Below are positions 1 through 12,634 of a stretch of 64,000 bases of DNA, piece by piece. The first letter of the stretch is position 1. Every line of letters begins with the position of its first letter. This DNA is from Atrichornis clamosus (lineage: Eukaryota > Chordata > Aves > Passeriformes > Menuridae). The notes under the pieces are model-generated. The model was not told where the DNA came from, did not search any database, and was given only the letters and a program-made list of their open reading frames with translations. The stretch is taken from NCBI GenBank assembly GCA_013400975.1, contig WBMZ01000208.1, positions 124,001-188,000 on the forward strand, read 5' to 3'. A program made the position numbers and the translations under genes.

Positions 1-3000
1 AGGGATCATGAAGTCCAGCTCCTATTTTGGTCCAGCTAGATATAAATGCATGCAGTAGGCAGTTTGCCTGAGGGACTGGGGTTTCAAATGAGTATATGAA
101 GTTTTTTTCTTCTTCATCTTTGTGTTTCAATGTACAGCCTGTCACTGTAAAATTAGCATTAAATTTTATATTTTAAATGCGAGTATTCCACACTAATCTG
201 GTCACTGAAATAGTTTAACAATCACAAAAGGAATTTTAGGCATTAAGATTTAAATATATAACATGCATATTAAATCTTTATGATTTCTGTCTAAATTTTA
301 AACTGGTCTTAAACCAGGATGAAGAGCATTTATTTATTTATTTAAAATAGGTTTTTTTAAATGGTGTAATTATCACATTAAAGGCACTTGTATTTAATAT
401 TTAAAGAAAATCATTAATATTTAAATACAGAAATGTATTTCCTGACATAAGGAAAAAAGATCGAATTACACTAAAACAAACTAAAATTAAAAAGAGACCA
501 CATAAATCAATGAGTAACCTCTATTACAAATAGCCCACCATTGCTAAAAAAATATTTAAAGATTAAACCCATTAAAATTATGTTATATGCAAATTAACTT
601 GTTAATTATGAAATTCTTACTAATAATTGTTGAACGTTGAATATTTTGTAACTCTCAACTTTGTATTGGCTGTGGTTACTCCTTCCCAGATTGAAAACCT
701 ACAGAACATATCACTTGGAAAGCAAGTGATTTGGCAGCAGCAGTAACACACAGAAATGCTTTCTTAAATTTCTCATTTTATTTTGATTTTCAAAGAAAAA
801 GTTCTTCGAAAAGAAAAGTTGGCTTTCTGGCATGCATACTTTGATTTGATCCCTTTTCTACTGTTGTTTCTGTTTCTAGTTGTTAGGAGAGCCAAATTCT
901 TTTCAATCTGCAGAACTCGAGCTAGAAACTGTAAGGAGAATATTTGTCATGAGAAAGCCAACATGCTGTCCTTTCTTTCATTCCCTCATTGGTAGATATT
1001 TTCTGAAGAATAGGACCATCTTTTTTATGTCTTACAGATGCTGAGCAGACCAGCCAAAACACACAGGACAGAAAAAAATCTAACTAATAGACTTTAAAAA
1101 AATTCATATATATGAATGAAGTCACAATATTCTGGAAGTTTTTTGTTGACTTCAAACAAATTTGACAAACCTTGCCAATGGCTGGGTATGAATTACGGCA
1201 CCTTTATTACACAATTTGTCCTTATTTGTTCTCAAATTTCTTGGAACATTTCAGTACAATTATGTTTCAGTTCACAGCACAATGCACAGGGTTTGGACAT
1301 TCGTAAATTCTCCTTTTCTCATGTCGCTCCTATTGTGGCACCAAAGCTTGGAATTATTCCTACTGAAATTAGGGAAAAATCCCCATGGCTGAAGACTGCG
1401 GAGAGCACAGCATTATAGAAGCAAAGTCCTGCTTTTGGAATCATCGTGCTGCTCTGGTGGAACCCAGAAGAGTGTCCTGGGCTCTGGCAGGTGCAGGTAT
1501 TGGTGGAGAGGGCTGGAGCTGTTTCAGGCTGGCTCCCAGCAGTCCCTCTCTCCTCTACAGGCCCGGGCTCTCACGCCAGACCCCAGCCTGGCCACCCTGG
1601 CAGGGCTACGTGGCTGTGCATGGGGTTCAGCTCACCTCTGATAGTGCAAAGCTGCTGGAGATGTAGGGTGTGGGGTCTCTTTCTCACCACCTTCAGGTCA
1701 ATGAGTAAAGATCCTGCCAACATAAAACTTCCTCAATTTTATTTATGAATGGTGTCCCCTGGACCATAGTGCAATATTCTCTAATGTGTAAGGAAACAAC
1801 TTCTCATTGCTTACTGATCAGGAGAATGCAGTGTACTCAACCACTGTATGTGAGCTGATATCTATTCCAAATCATCAGCCATGAAGAAGAGGATGGGAAA
1901 TAAAACATATTTTTCTCCCAAGGAGAGAGGAAATATGATTTCAGGATGAAAAGAAAATAGCAACACATATATTATTAATAAGAACAACAGAGTTAACATA
2001 AAATGTGATAAAATAAATGTAACCCTTTGATCTTTTAACAGACAGAAATTTTATTCAGTGAAATTTTAGTATTTAAAAGATAATATTTCCTAATTAGCTC
2101 TTTCTTTAGCTCTTGGTATGCATATCTAACATTTTCATACTGGGGAGTATAATCCAGAGAGATTCACGTGGCTGACAGCCCTCGATGTGTTCCCAAGTGC
2201 CTTCAACTATGTGTGGTGTTCGGGTGAAGTTTGTGCAGTCTGACCCCACCTGGAAACCAGGTGTAGCAGATGCCAGAGAAAACCTTCCATGGTGTTTTGT
2301 AACTGGGTATTTTGCCTCAGCAGGCAAAGAATTAAGAAGATATAAGGCAAAGGCTGTCGTGTACAAATCCTATCAATGATAACAGTAGAATAGCTCTGCC
2401 TGTGCTAAAAAGGGAGTGTGCCACATCCCGTCACTGAGCCTGGGGTGTCCTGACAGAAATGGTCTGTAGAGAGAGAAGAGGACCCAGGGACTCTGAGGAA
2501 GACTTTTAAAACATTTATGTCTTATAATTTCTTCCCCTAGACAAGCAAACTGCTGCTCCATGGTGGTTATGAAAACATATGAAAAATCGCAACATATATT
2601 GTGTGGAGATTTTTCTGCCACCATTTCCTGTAACAAGTAAATGTTATTTTCACATCAAATTATTACTGGAGAGAAAGACAGTTTTCTTATCTGTAAAATA
2701 CTTTGGAAAACAACGTTGTATGGGCTCCTTTACTGCAGGCACAGTGTCTGAGCTAGATGCTTAGGCTACTTCTGTGACTGAGAGTGGTAGACCTTTCCAG
2801 AAAGAAACTCCTCTCCATCCCACCCACCACCAGAAGACCTCTCACTCTTCATTGAATACAAGGGGAACTCAGCCTGCCAGATCAGACCAGATGCTGAACT
2901 TCTTGACAGTCAAAGGAAGCAAGATAATCCCACAGATAGTAGGTGGAATAAAAATGCCTGTGACAAAGATACCAAGGTTTTACGAGGAGATAGAAGCAAG

Positions 3001-3264
3001 CAGAGTGGGCTTGTGTAGGCAAGTGTATAGTTTATTCCAGATGGTGTTTTGCTTCAGTAAAAGCTGCAAATTCTCTTAAAGACACTTCTGTGCCCTTCAA
3101 TGTAGCATTTGAACAATTTGCCACTGATGTATTAATAAAATTTCTAAAAGACATTGCTAACACAAGAATGTCATGAAGCACTGGCCTTGGCAGGACAGGA
3201 GGAGAATTGGTATAGCTGCATTAACCGCGAGAGGTCTTGGGAATACTCAGCAAGGGGCACTGAG

Positions 3265-3320
3265 GAGCCCCTGAAGGACTGGAGAGTCCCTGAAGGGGAC
3301 AGCTGGGAGTCCCTGAAGGA
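3265..3320 (+). repeat. Imperfect three-copy 14-base repeat
   Basis: The motif GAGYCCCTGAAGG, with one variable position, starts at 3265, 3284 and 3307, so the copies are spaced 19 and 23 bases apart. It sits in a locally GC-richer patch. The copies are near-identical over 13-14 bases while the spacers differ, which suggests an old local duplication. It accounts for the repeated SLKE/PLKD-like peptide seen when the patch is translated and weakens any case for a coding region here. Confidence 0.6.
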
Positions 3321-3983
3321 AGCAGTTAAATGTACTCACTGGCCACGAATGCAGCTGCCTCTGGGACCAGTCGACATCCAACAAAAATCTCCAATGAACA
3401 TAAAAGACATTCTGGAGAAAATTCCTAGTGTTTTGTATTTCCATAGATTTCTGTGGAAATTCTCTGTCAATGCCTACAATCATTCCTGTGTTGAAAGTGT
3501 GTACATTCGTAGAAAGTGCCTGGGAAGATTTTTCATTTGTTTTCCCTTTAAACAAAATTCCATGCTAAAACTACAAATGAGTGTTTAAGAAGGCAAATAA
3601 CAGAACACTCATGCACATGGATACACAGATACACGTGCACATTCTCACTCCAAAAGCATTTGATCTGTTAACATGTGATGTGCCTTTTAAGTATTTTGTT
3701 CCCAGAAAATCTGATATCTTGAAAACCTTGTGTTCAATTCCAATCCTGTGTTTCAAATGTGGCTAGAGTCTGTGGGAAATACCAAATTACTTTTTCTCCC
3801 TCTCTTATTCTTTTAAGCAGTCCTTCATTTATTCATGCTCCCCAACTACTTGCATGTAAAGATACCGTAGGGAAGAGAACTCAAACATGGCAATCCTTCT
3901 AGCCTTCCTATGTAAATTAAAGAAGAAAGTTAAAACAGGGGTCCTTCTTCCTAACTGCAAAACCTAGGTAGAACATCTTAAAA

Positions 3984-4013
3984 AATGTTTAGTTACAGAA
4001 TGTTTAGTTACAG
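3984..4013 (+). repeat. Exact 15-base tandem duplication
   Basis: The 15-base unit AATGTTTAGTTACAG occurs twice head to tail with no mismatch. It is most simply a small replication-slippage duplication in non-coding DNA. No function is implied. Confidence 0.85.
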
Positions 4014-7000
4014 AATTAAGAATCGACATTTCCAGCCCCAAAGAAACCCCCTGGTTTTATAGTCAAATCTGAGATTTTTTGTTAATGAGGTTAAAAAACC
4101 TGATCACAACAATAATGTAATTATAAACAGAAATTTTGAATAAAGAATAAACAGGTTAACTGAAAATTAGGTGTGTTTTAAACTGGAAGCCCCCAAATGT
4201 AAGGACTGCTGCTGCGTAGTCATGATCCCTGCACACAGTGTACAGGAAAATCAGCTAGCTTGGAGGTATACAGCTTTTGTCTTCACGGCCTCGGCAGCCT
4301 TAGCTATGACAATAAATTGCCAGGCTGTGATATAATATGAGTATTTCTGCTGAAATCAGAAGTGCTCATTGACCTGTGTGTTATGAGTCACCTTATTTTT
4401 GCTTAATTATTTTCTGCTCAGTCTTCATCTGTCTTCTCTTATACTCCAGACTAACCTTGGATTAGACTTTATCTTGGTTGTTGGTACTGGCATTAGTGTA
4501 ATAAAGAGTATAAATAATAAAACAATATGAGTTTTACACAAAATTGCATTGCTTCAGACCAAGTGAACCACATGTACTTCAGGCTGTTTATTTTTAAAAA
4601 CGTGAATAAAACTTTAGTCATCATGTTATCACAGTTTCTCTTTTAAAAGAATCAACAGTGAAGTTTCTTTCTGTTATTTCTGGCAAATATGGAGCAAGTG
4701 TGACTTGGCTCCCTTGCCCACAAAATCATAACATGAAGAAAATACACTGCGATGCGACATTCCTAACGAGTTACATGTGTCTTTGTCTGACTCTGCCAGC
4801 ACTGGGTTATGTCCTTTTTCTGGTTAATCCAAAGGAATACAAAACAGATCATTAAAGGTCCATGGTGCTGTAGTATGGTTTTATTTGTCCTAGGAAGTGT
4901 GTATCATGTACCGCTGCGAAGAGATATTGTTCTCTTTAAAGACAAAAAAGCAGAGATGACTCTGCTCTATGACTAATAACAGAGTTCTGTGGAGATACTT
5001 CAAACTCAATTTATAAAAGCCTTGCAGCTCAAAAGGTGACATGAAAGTTGAAAAGGATAAAAGAACTGGCATTTAAAAAGGAAATAAGAAAAAGTGCCTT
5101 TGATAAAAATAAGAGAATAGCAGCAATTTCTGAAACACAGTAATTCTACCCAAGATATTTTATTGCTTATGGGTAATAACAGGTAGTTTTCAACTGCAGA
5201 GTCAGCCAGGTGCATATTAAATTGATAAAATAAACCTCTAATAGTCACCTCCGTATGTGACAACCAGAAAATAAATAGAATTAAAGTAGAGACAGAGATT
5301 CAAATAAGATTAAAAGAAAAGAGAAGGCAGAAGAGCATTTCTAATGAAGTAAAAAAATTAAGGGTTGTGTGGGCCCTCACTTTACATGTTGCCCTCCTCT
5401 GCAAATAAGAAAAGAAAAGGAAGTAATGCAGTAATAAGATTTGCTAGACTTACCTCACAGGCAAGTTGTAGAGATTCATTTAACAGTATTACTACGGTAG
5501 TGGAGGATTGAAAACACTATGTAAGCATAAATTATAGACCACTAATCAAGTGGCTGAAATCAAAACTTTATATCCAGCCAGAAAACTAACATGGCACTGC
5601 GGAAAGGGGGAAGATGATATTTAAGACAAGAGAAAAGCTAGATAAAAGGCAAGGCAGATGTCAAGGAGTAGGAAAGAAAAGAGCTTCAAGTAGAAAATGA
5701 AGACAAAATTGTCTCACATAGAAGGTATAATGGAGAAAAAAATGAGTCATGCTAATGTCACAGTCTGCTTACTGCTGAGATTTACTCACTGAACCGAGGT
5801 GCCCCAGTCAGGGTCCTAAGCTGGGGTCCAGACAGCTGAGCTGGCAGCTTTAACTTATCAGTTATCCACTGAAAGCATCCTGAATTAAACACCTGAGCTA
5901 TCTAACTGCGAGCAGGCAGGAGTGAGTGCTGCTTCCAGAGGGAGATCAAATCTGCTGGGGCCTGCTCAAAATTTCAGGTGAAGATTCGTGCTGGATGTGG
6001 AGGGCTGCTTTCCTTTGTCCTTCCCTAATTTAACACGTCAGTGAGGTGTCTCTATCCTAAAGGCTTCAAGTCTGACGCCTGGAATTATACAACATGGTTA
6101 CTCTAAGCTGATTAAATTAACAAGCTCTGTAGGTGTTGTGGGTCACAGTTTTCCTCAGTGTTGGTACCCTCATCTGGACACACCTATCAGACGTTGGATT
6201 TAGGACTGGCTGACAAGTGGATTTTTCCACCTACAAGGGCCTGTGTCGGTAGTTCAATGGCAGAGACACATCTTGGGGATGCCCATGTTCAAGTCCATGT
6301 GTGACCGCGACTGGAGATCCCTGGCTCCTAACATAGACTTGGAACTATCTTTCTGGATTTTCATGGAGTCCTTCACTTTGCATTTATATTGATAGGTAAC
6401 TCTGAAGACATGCACTTTCCTGTTTTAATAAACAAAACTAACCAAAATATCTTAATCTTGTTCTAATATATGATATAAACATTCTGACAATTTTAACCTG
6501 AGCATTTAATTCTTTTTGAAAAACTTGCCTTTTCCTGAATATACTGTTTGTGAGTGGGGGGTTTTTTGCCACTGTTTAAAAGCCAAGATGAGAAAAAAAG
6601 TGGTAAATTGTATTAAAGATTTTGGTTCTATTCATTTTGGTCCACACTAAATCAGTGCAGAAAGGAAAATATAATAGCTAGAAAAGTACAGTATCTGCAC
6701 TTCTATATTGGTTTAAAAGAGAAAGCAAAGGAAGAAGTTAGCTGAATAATAACAATAATCTGAAATGATATACTGAAGTACACATCTTTGCAGGAGGGAC
6801 ATATCGGTGTAGAAAAGGAAAACCTGCATGAACTCAGACTTGTCAGTGAGAATAACTGTATGAACTGGCATAGCATCCTCTGCAATGTTCCAGATCAAAA
6901 CGTAGAGGTTATATGAGGAATACACTTATACATCAAGCAAAGTAGAGCACAAATTGTTGAGTCGTCATGGGTTTCCTCATTTCCAAACATTTCCTGCTTT

Positions 7001-7978
7001 TCTTAAACTGATTAGTCTTGGTATGGACGCACATTGGCAGGGCCTTATTAAAGCTCTGTGTACATTAGTTAAATCTTCACAGACAACAGAACTGCTTCTG
7101 TTTGACTGTTTCTGCAGCATGTTCCCATAAAAAGAATGCATGAGAATGTTAATGTGACAGTCCTTCAAGGCAAAGTCTATTTCATCAGTCAAGAGGAAAT
7201 CTTTGTGGAATACAACTAGAAGAGATGAATGCATTTTAATTTTACGAGACTTTCATTATGAAAGGAATTTGAATAATAATTTGAAAGCATGTTCTCAAGT
7301 GATTTTTTAAATAGATTTAAATTTTGGGGTTTTTTCTTTTTATCATTTCATGTGACCTAAAAGAAGCCTGAAAATACTTTCCCCCTACAGACTTCTTTCT
7401 CTTTTTCCCACATGGCAAATTTTATTTCTTTTCCTCCTGTTGTTTCAATGTGGGTGAAGTAATTATGACTTTTATTCAAGCACAATATCTCAAACCTCTG
7501 TGCATAGAACCTTCTGTTGCCAAAATACTCTTACTCTGAGAGCAACAAAAATAAAAGCATCATTTTTGTGCTAGTTGGTTGCTATGACTCCTACATGAGA
7601 ATCACAAAAACAATGATGTTTTCACTGTTTACACAAATCCAGCACCCACTATTTGTATTGCTTTAGGCCAAAGCAGACGAGGAAGAGAGGGACTTGTCTC
7701 CCTTACAGCCTTCTGGAAACAGATTTCTCTGGTTTAATGTGACAGCAACAGCAGGATTTCTGGCTGTGGTATACTACTAACACATGTGCAGTGAGGAACA
7801 GATAATGTGATGTTATCTTGCTGTTCTTGTCACTTGAGCTCCAGGTTTAGTCAAGAGACTGATAGTCTTTAATGGTGAATGCTGAAAAAATGGATGCTAT
7901 TCACACCAATTTGGTCTCTCAGGAATCTGTACATCACTTTCCAAGATTCCAGTTGCTGAATAGCAACATGTTCAGCAG

Positions 7979-8146
7979 CAATTCTTGTCTTTTCCCTTGT
8001 CTTATTTTTTCTTCTTTTTCCATCTTTTTCTTCTTTTTCTTTTTCTTCTTCATTTTCTTTTCTTTATTTTCCTATCTTTTCCCTTCCCTTCCCTTCCCTT
8101 CCCTTCCCTTCCCTTCCCTTCCCTTCCCTTCCCTTCCCTTCCCTCA
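7979..8146 (+). repeat. Pyrimidine tract ending in (CCCTT)n pentamer array
   Basis: From about 7979 the plus strand is almost all T and C, first irregular T-rich runs and then, from about 8076, a regular CCCTT array of roughly 13-14 units that runs to the edge of the assembly gap. The minus strand is (AAGGG)n, in which runs of three Gs are separated by two As, the pattern that can fold as a G-quadruplex. The pyrimidine-purine asymmetry would also permit triplex structures. The open frames that pass through it are low-complexity artefacts. Both properties make such arrays hard to sequence, which probably explains the gap that follows. Confidence 0.95.
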
Positions 8147-8336
8147 NNNNNNNNNNNNNNNNNNNNNNNNNNNNNNNNNNNNNNNNNNNNNNNNNNNNNN
8201 NNNNNNNNNNNNNNNNNNNNNNNNNNNNNNNNNNNNNNNNNNNNNNNNNNNNNNNNNNNNNNNNNNNNNNNNNNNNNNNNNNNNNNNNNNNNNNNNNNNN
8301 NNNNNNNNNNNNNNNNNNNNNNNNNNNNNNNNNNNN
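8147..8336. other. Assembly gap of 190 Ns
   Basis: This is an unbroken run of N flanked on both sides by pentanucleotide repeats. The true length is unknown; the missing DNA is presumably more of the pentamer array. Any reading frame drawn across it is meaningless. Confidence 0.99.
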
Positions 8337-8371
8337 CCCTCCCCTCCCCTCCCCTTTCCTCCTTTCATTTT
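8337..8371 (+). repeat. (CCCCT)n pentamer array on the right of the gap
   Basis: Immediately after the gap the repeat resumes as CCCCT units (about four to five), then fades into irregular pyrimidines. The unit differs by one base from the CCCTT on the left of the gap, so the array must change unit somewhere inside the missing sequence. Confidence 0.9.
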
Positions 8372-10141
8372 TTCATTACAGGTTTTATATTTCCCTTTAA
8401 CTATGTGCTTTGAACTGCTCCACAATGTAGCTCAAAACATGAACTCTTGCCAGCACAGATGGTGAGACAGAGAACTGAAGTGCTGGAATAAGAGGATGGA
8501 TTATGGTGAGAATTTCTTATGCCTGAACTGCTACTAAAAGTTTTCTTTTAGAGGAATTCTTATCTATAGACTCAGTTTTTCAGGAGGTCCTGATCTACTG
8601 AGAAATTCAGATTTTTTTTTCAGTATAAAGACCTAAGAGGTCAAAGTAAGTTTTGTGATTATTATGGAATAAAATCAAGCTCCTTAAACCTTCTGCATTA
8701 TTGTTACTCAGGTCTCCATCTTGATTTTTCCAAATCAAATGTCTATCTGTCTTAAACTGGGGTGGAGTCTTCAGTTCAATTTCTTTTTCGTTTTAATATT
8801 GTGATGCTATAACATTCTTGTTTCCTGAGACTGCACCTCTTCTGTTGAGTTCCAGTCAAGAAAATATTGGAAGGTGGGACAGTCCATCAGGGAAGGCTGT
8901 CCATCAGAGAAGGGAGCTTTTTCACTCATTGACTACCTGAAATGGACATCATACCCAATTACTTTGTCAGTCTGCAAATAATAAAAATTCAATTTTGGGT
9001 ACTACAGAACTCTGAAAAGTAGAGGTTTAAACAATGAGTTGAGTTTTAAAATTTCATGTTGCTCAACAGTAACAGTACTCCATTTTAAAACAGATGTGTC
9101 TTGAAATGTTTTCCTCTAAGAACTCACAGGTATGTATAAACCTAACTTTTCTCAAGAAACCCATTGATGTTTTACAGGCAAAGGCGGATGAGACAGCTCT
9201 TTAGTTTTTTTCAATGCATTCAGTAGATGTCACGCTGTTAGAGCCATGAGAGCAATGTAAACAGCATAGGAGTTTATCAATAATTCTAACACACTTCAGA
9301 TCTAGGGACACAGGAGTATGGTACTGCACTTCTGAATAACATTCAGTTAGAGTAGTATTTATAATTTGAAATTATTTTCATTACAGCTTACCTCAATTTA
9401 ATAATTGTATACATTTATGCAGTGTGCCATACAATAGCGTAAAAATGTGATAATCCACCAAGTCTGTTCCAAGTCTCTCAACTACCCTATTTTGTTGTTA
9501 ATATATGAAATCTGCATAAATTCATTTTGTGTATAAATCTGCAGCATTCAATAAAGTCCTCAGAATTACTTCGGATCTATAAATGTTATGAAAAAACTTG
9601 GCAATTTCTTTCCCTAAGTCAAGTGTAAAAAAATTTGCTTCATTAAAACAAAAGTTTGCATATATTTATGTCCTGAAGGATTCCTTTTAGCAATATCCAT
9701 AGCTCTTAGGGCAATGCATTACACTCAGATCTGTGACCATGGGTTTTGGTTTTAGAATGTTTTAACCTTAATCCCTCCCATTAGGTTCTCAGTGAAAGGC
9801 TTCTGTGACAGAAGAGAAATTATGCTGTGCAAATGGCTCATAGGGACACAGGGTTACACAGAATGATGGCTACAGCTGAGGTAGCATGAAGAAGTATGGC
9901 ACCAAAACCTCTTAAGCCAAGAATTTTACCAGAGGACCTCATGCCTTACAAAGACAAAAAAAGAAGTCAGTATGTCATTCAGCTTTGCTGGGTTCCTATA
10001 AATGTTCCCTTAGATCCTCAAAAGTAATTATGTATTAAGGAACAAGCAGCCAGTTGTATGTTTATCAATGTCACCCTCATTTATGCTATTTGATTATGCT
10101 CCTGAGCCTGTTTCCTTCATTCTTTCCTGAATGGGCTTTTT

Positions 10142-10184
10142 CTTAAAAAAAACCCAACAAAAAACAACAACCCCCCCCCCCAAA
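10142..10184 (+). repeat. A/C low-complexity run with C11
   Basis: A run of As interrupted by Cs leads into eleven consecutive Cs at 10171-10181. This is simple sequence; the exact number of Cs should be treated as uncertain because homopolymers are error-prone. Confidence 0.85.
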
Positions 10185-11601
10185 GAATCACTCAGTGACT
10201 AAGCGTTAAGTGTTTTAATATCTCCTAAACTACATCTAACAGCTTTTTTATCCCCTTGTATCCCTATTTTTTTTTTTTTTCTTAAGTTGCCCTTCAATTA
10301 GAGCAACTCATAGCATTATTTTTGGGTCCTTGGGTCCCATAGGACATATTCAATTTGTAAAGTTTCTCCCTTGTGTAAGTGTTGGATTTCTTGCCTTGGT
10401 CTCCCATCTCCATTATCAGAGAAGCAGGTAGAAGGCAATGAATGTAGTTTTGACAGAAAAGCCATGAAAATTTAGCCAGTTAAGTGAGAATTTGTAAAAC
10501 TTGAAAAAGTTGAATTGCACAAAAATGAACAGGTTCTGGCAATCTTCTTTTGTACAATTGCTGCACTTGTGATTTTTTGTGGCTTAACGTTCTTTTCACT
10601 TGGCATTTAGAACCACAGTAGGCGAAGATATCACTTAATGTCTCAGCTCCTTCCAGCACAACTCCTAACCCCCAACTTTGACATCCTGGGACATTACTCT
10701 TCACTGTGAAGATAAAGAATCATGAAGAATGGAAGAAAACTTCATTTCCTTTTGTATTGTGTCTCCTTTTATTCTGGATTCTTAACATTTCCTTTTCTTC
10801 CTTATGTCAATGTCTCTTCTTGCACCTATGCATGGGATTCCCAGAAATGGAAAAAAAAACAGAAGCAAAGTAAGAAAAAATTCAAGTGTCTTCTGCCAGT
10901 GCTGTTGTGGAAATACTGTCTACAGGAGGGAAAGAAAAAATTAATGATGGCAAAGGTTTTTATTGGTAGAGGAATCTTCCTGAACTGAACAAACCTTTCT
11001 TCTATTTCAGACAAAATACCTTTTACCTGTAAAACTGCCAGCTCTCCAGCCTAGGTTTATAGAGTCCAAAATCAAAAGGTTTTAGGGACAGATAGAGGGC
11101 ATTTTTTCCTTGTAGTTATTTCTCCCTCACTGAAAAAGTGCCGAATCCTTTCTGACTGAATAAACTGCGGTTCTTGAAGATTTGCAGAATTTCAACTAAA
11201 AGCACTTTACCAAAAGTAAGCCAACATCAAGGCATCGTGTTTTTGCGTTTGTTACAGTATCAAAGAGTTTCTCAACATGACTCTGTTATGCTGTTTTCCA
11301 GATGGGATGGAGTTCTGTGAAATCTCTGTTCTTTTTGTGCCACTAATCTTGCCTCATGACTCAGAGGATGGAAGCCCTAAATGATGTTGATAATCCTCTG
11401 CAGTCTCTTTTCAGTCTTAGCAGTGCCTTTCCTTTAATGAAACATGTTATATGCTTTACAGGAGAGATCCCATGATTATTTTTGATATTAAGCCTCCACT
11501 CCATAATTACTGACATTGCTAGACATTCTTATGTTTTCTATCATAGAAAAGGGTTTGCAAATCCAGACTTGGCCTACCTTATATGAACCATGTATAATAA
11601 A

Positions 11602-11662
11602 AAGTGTAATTTTCAGAATTCACAGAATAATAAGAAGTATAATTTTCAGAATCCACGGAATA
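11602..11662 (+). repeat. Imperfect tandem duplication, period 33
   Basis: A unit beginning AAGTGTAATTTTCAGAATTC at 11602 recurs from 11635 with a few substitutions (GTG to GTA, TTC to TCC, CAG to CGG). The two copies are adjacent. This is a local duplication that has since diverged slightly. Confidence 0.8.
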
Positions 11663-12588
11663 TTTGTCATGCAAGCGTAGCTGGTTTCTCTGTGAAGGAC
11701 ATAAGGAATTCACAGCTTAATCACTAACACCTCTCTTTAGGTATCTATATGAGACCTTGCAAATAGCTAACTACACTGTTTCTGTAGTAAACAAAGATAT
11801 TCCTAAATATAGGGGGTTACTGCCATCTGAGATATCAAAAGACAAGCAGGATATCTGTAGGTAACTGGCAGATGAGTCACAGGATTTTAGGGAAACACAG
11901 CCTCAGAGACTACAATGCAAGGCTAGGCAGGATACCTTCACTGGCTGCACTGAAGTGATCTTGGTGAGACCATAGGCACGTCTGATATACAGACACCTAC
12001 ATTTAAACCCTAAATTAACTTATTCCCATCCCAACCCTCCTTTAGCTCTGTTCAATCATTTTAGTGCCATTTCAGAAGGTGCCTAACTGCTGCTGAAACA
12101 AGACATGAATCCTGCTTGTCCTCTGCCATCCCTGCCAGCTCTTTGCGTGTGTCTCAGATACCCCTGATGTATTTCAGACTCCTGTGCGTGACAATGGGGT
12201 CAAGTCCATCAGGTGTGTTCCAGCAGTGCTTGTGTGCTCCGTGGGTCCATTGGCATTGCTTTAACATCTGTAGAAGATAAGACATAGCCTCTTGATCTAG
12301 TAAGGCTCATGCAGAGAATAATTAAGTAAATGCTCAGCTTTGTATGTGTTAGTTAAAAGTTAAATTTACAATCACTGTGCATATAGTGTTATGCATTATA
12401 ATGCAAACCAGCTCTTCCAGTTAATATGCTGAAAAGGTAATTATCTGCTGTGCTTTTTCTATGTGGCTGTGATCTATAGATCCCAGTGAAGAAGTCAGAA
12501 TTTTTCCATGCTCCTATGCAAATGTGCCCGTAGCAGCTGTTCTCTACCTTAGATAAGAGTCATGAAGAACTCCCGTGCTGAAAATGTG

Positions 12589-12634
12589 CACACACACACA
12601 CTCAAATGCATCCACACACACATGTACACACAAG
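12589..12634 (+). repeat. (CA)n microsatellite, interrupted
   Basis: CACACACACACA at 12589-12600 is followed by two shorter CA runs separated by unrelated bases up to about 12634. It is an ordinary interrupted dinucleotide microsatellite. Confidence 0.9.

Larger units (their letters stand above)
1..7978. other. AT-rich non-coding stretch
   Basis: No gene is supported here. The DNA is AT-rich and unique-looking, with stops scattered in all six frames. The longest open frame (3154-3588) opens with TTG, has its first in-frame ATG about two-thirds of the way from its end, and is overlapped by an open frame on the other strand. A GC-richer patch at about 1385-1670 is open in several plus-strand frames at once, which is what high GC alone produces. 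I recognise no exon with a matching protein family. Small internal duplications and a weak tRNA-like pattern are listed separately. It could be intronic or intergenic; nothing in the sequence decides between them. Confidence 0.7.

Noticed and set aside
1385..1748. Three overlapping plus-strand frames in a GC-rich patch
   Set aside because: Frames open in several phases at once are a composition effect; no domain, no convincing splice context or start.
3154..3588. 144-codon plus-strand open frame
   Set aside because: It opens with TTG, its first in-frame ATG is near 3350, a 102-codon frame lies opposite, and it contains a local imperfect nucleotide repeat. No recognised family.
7872..8465. 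197-codon frame across the assembly gap
   Set aside because: It consists of low-complexity pyrimidine repeat and Ns; a frame cannot be inferred through unknown sequence.
9841..9875. CR1-like terminal words (CACAGAATGAT)
   Set aside because: No neighbouring CR1 block follows on either side; judged chance.
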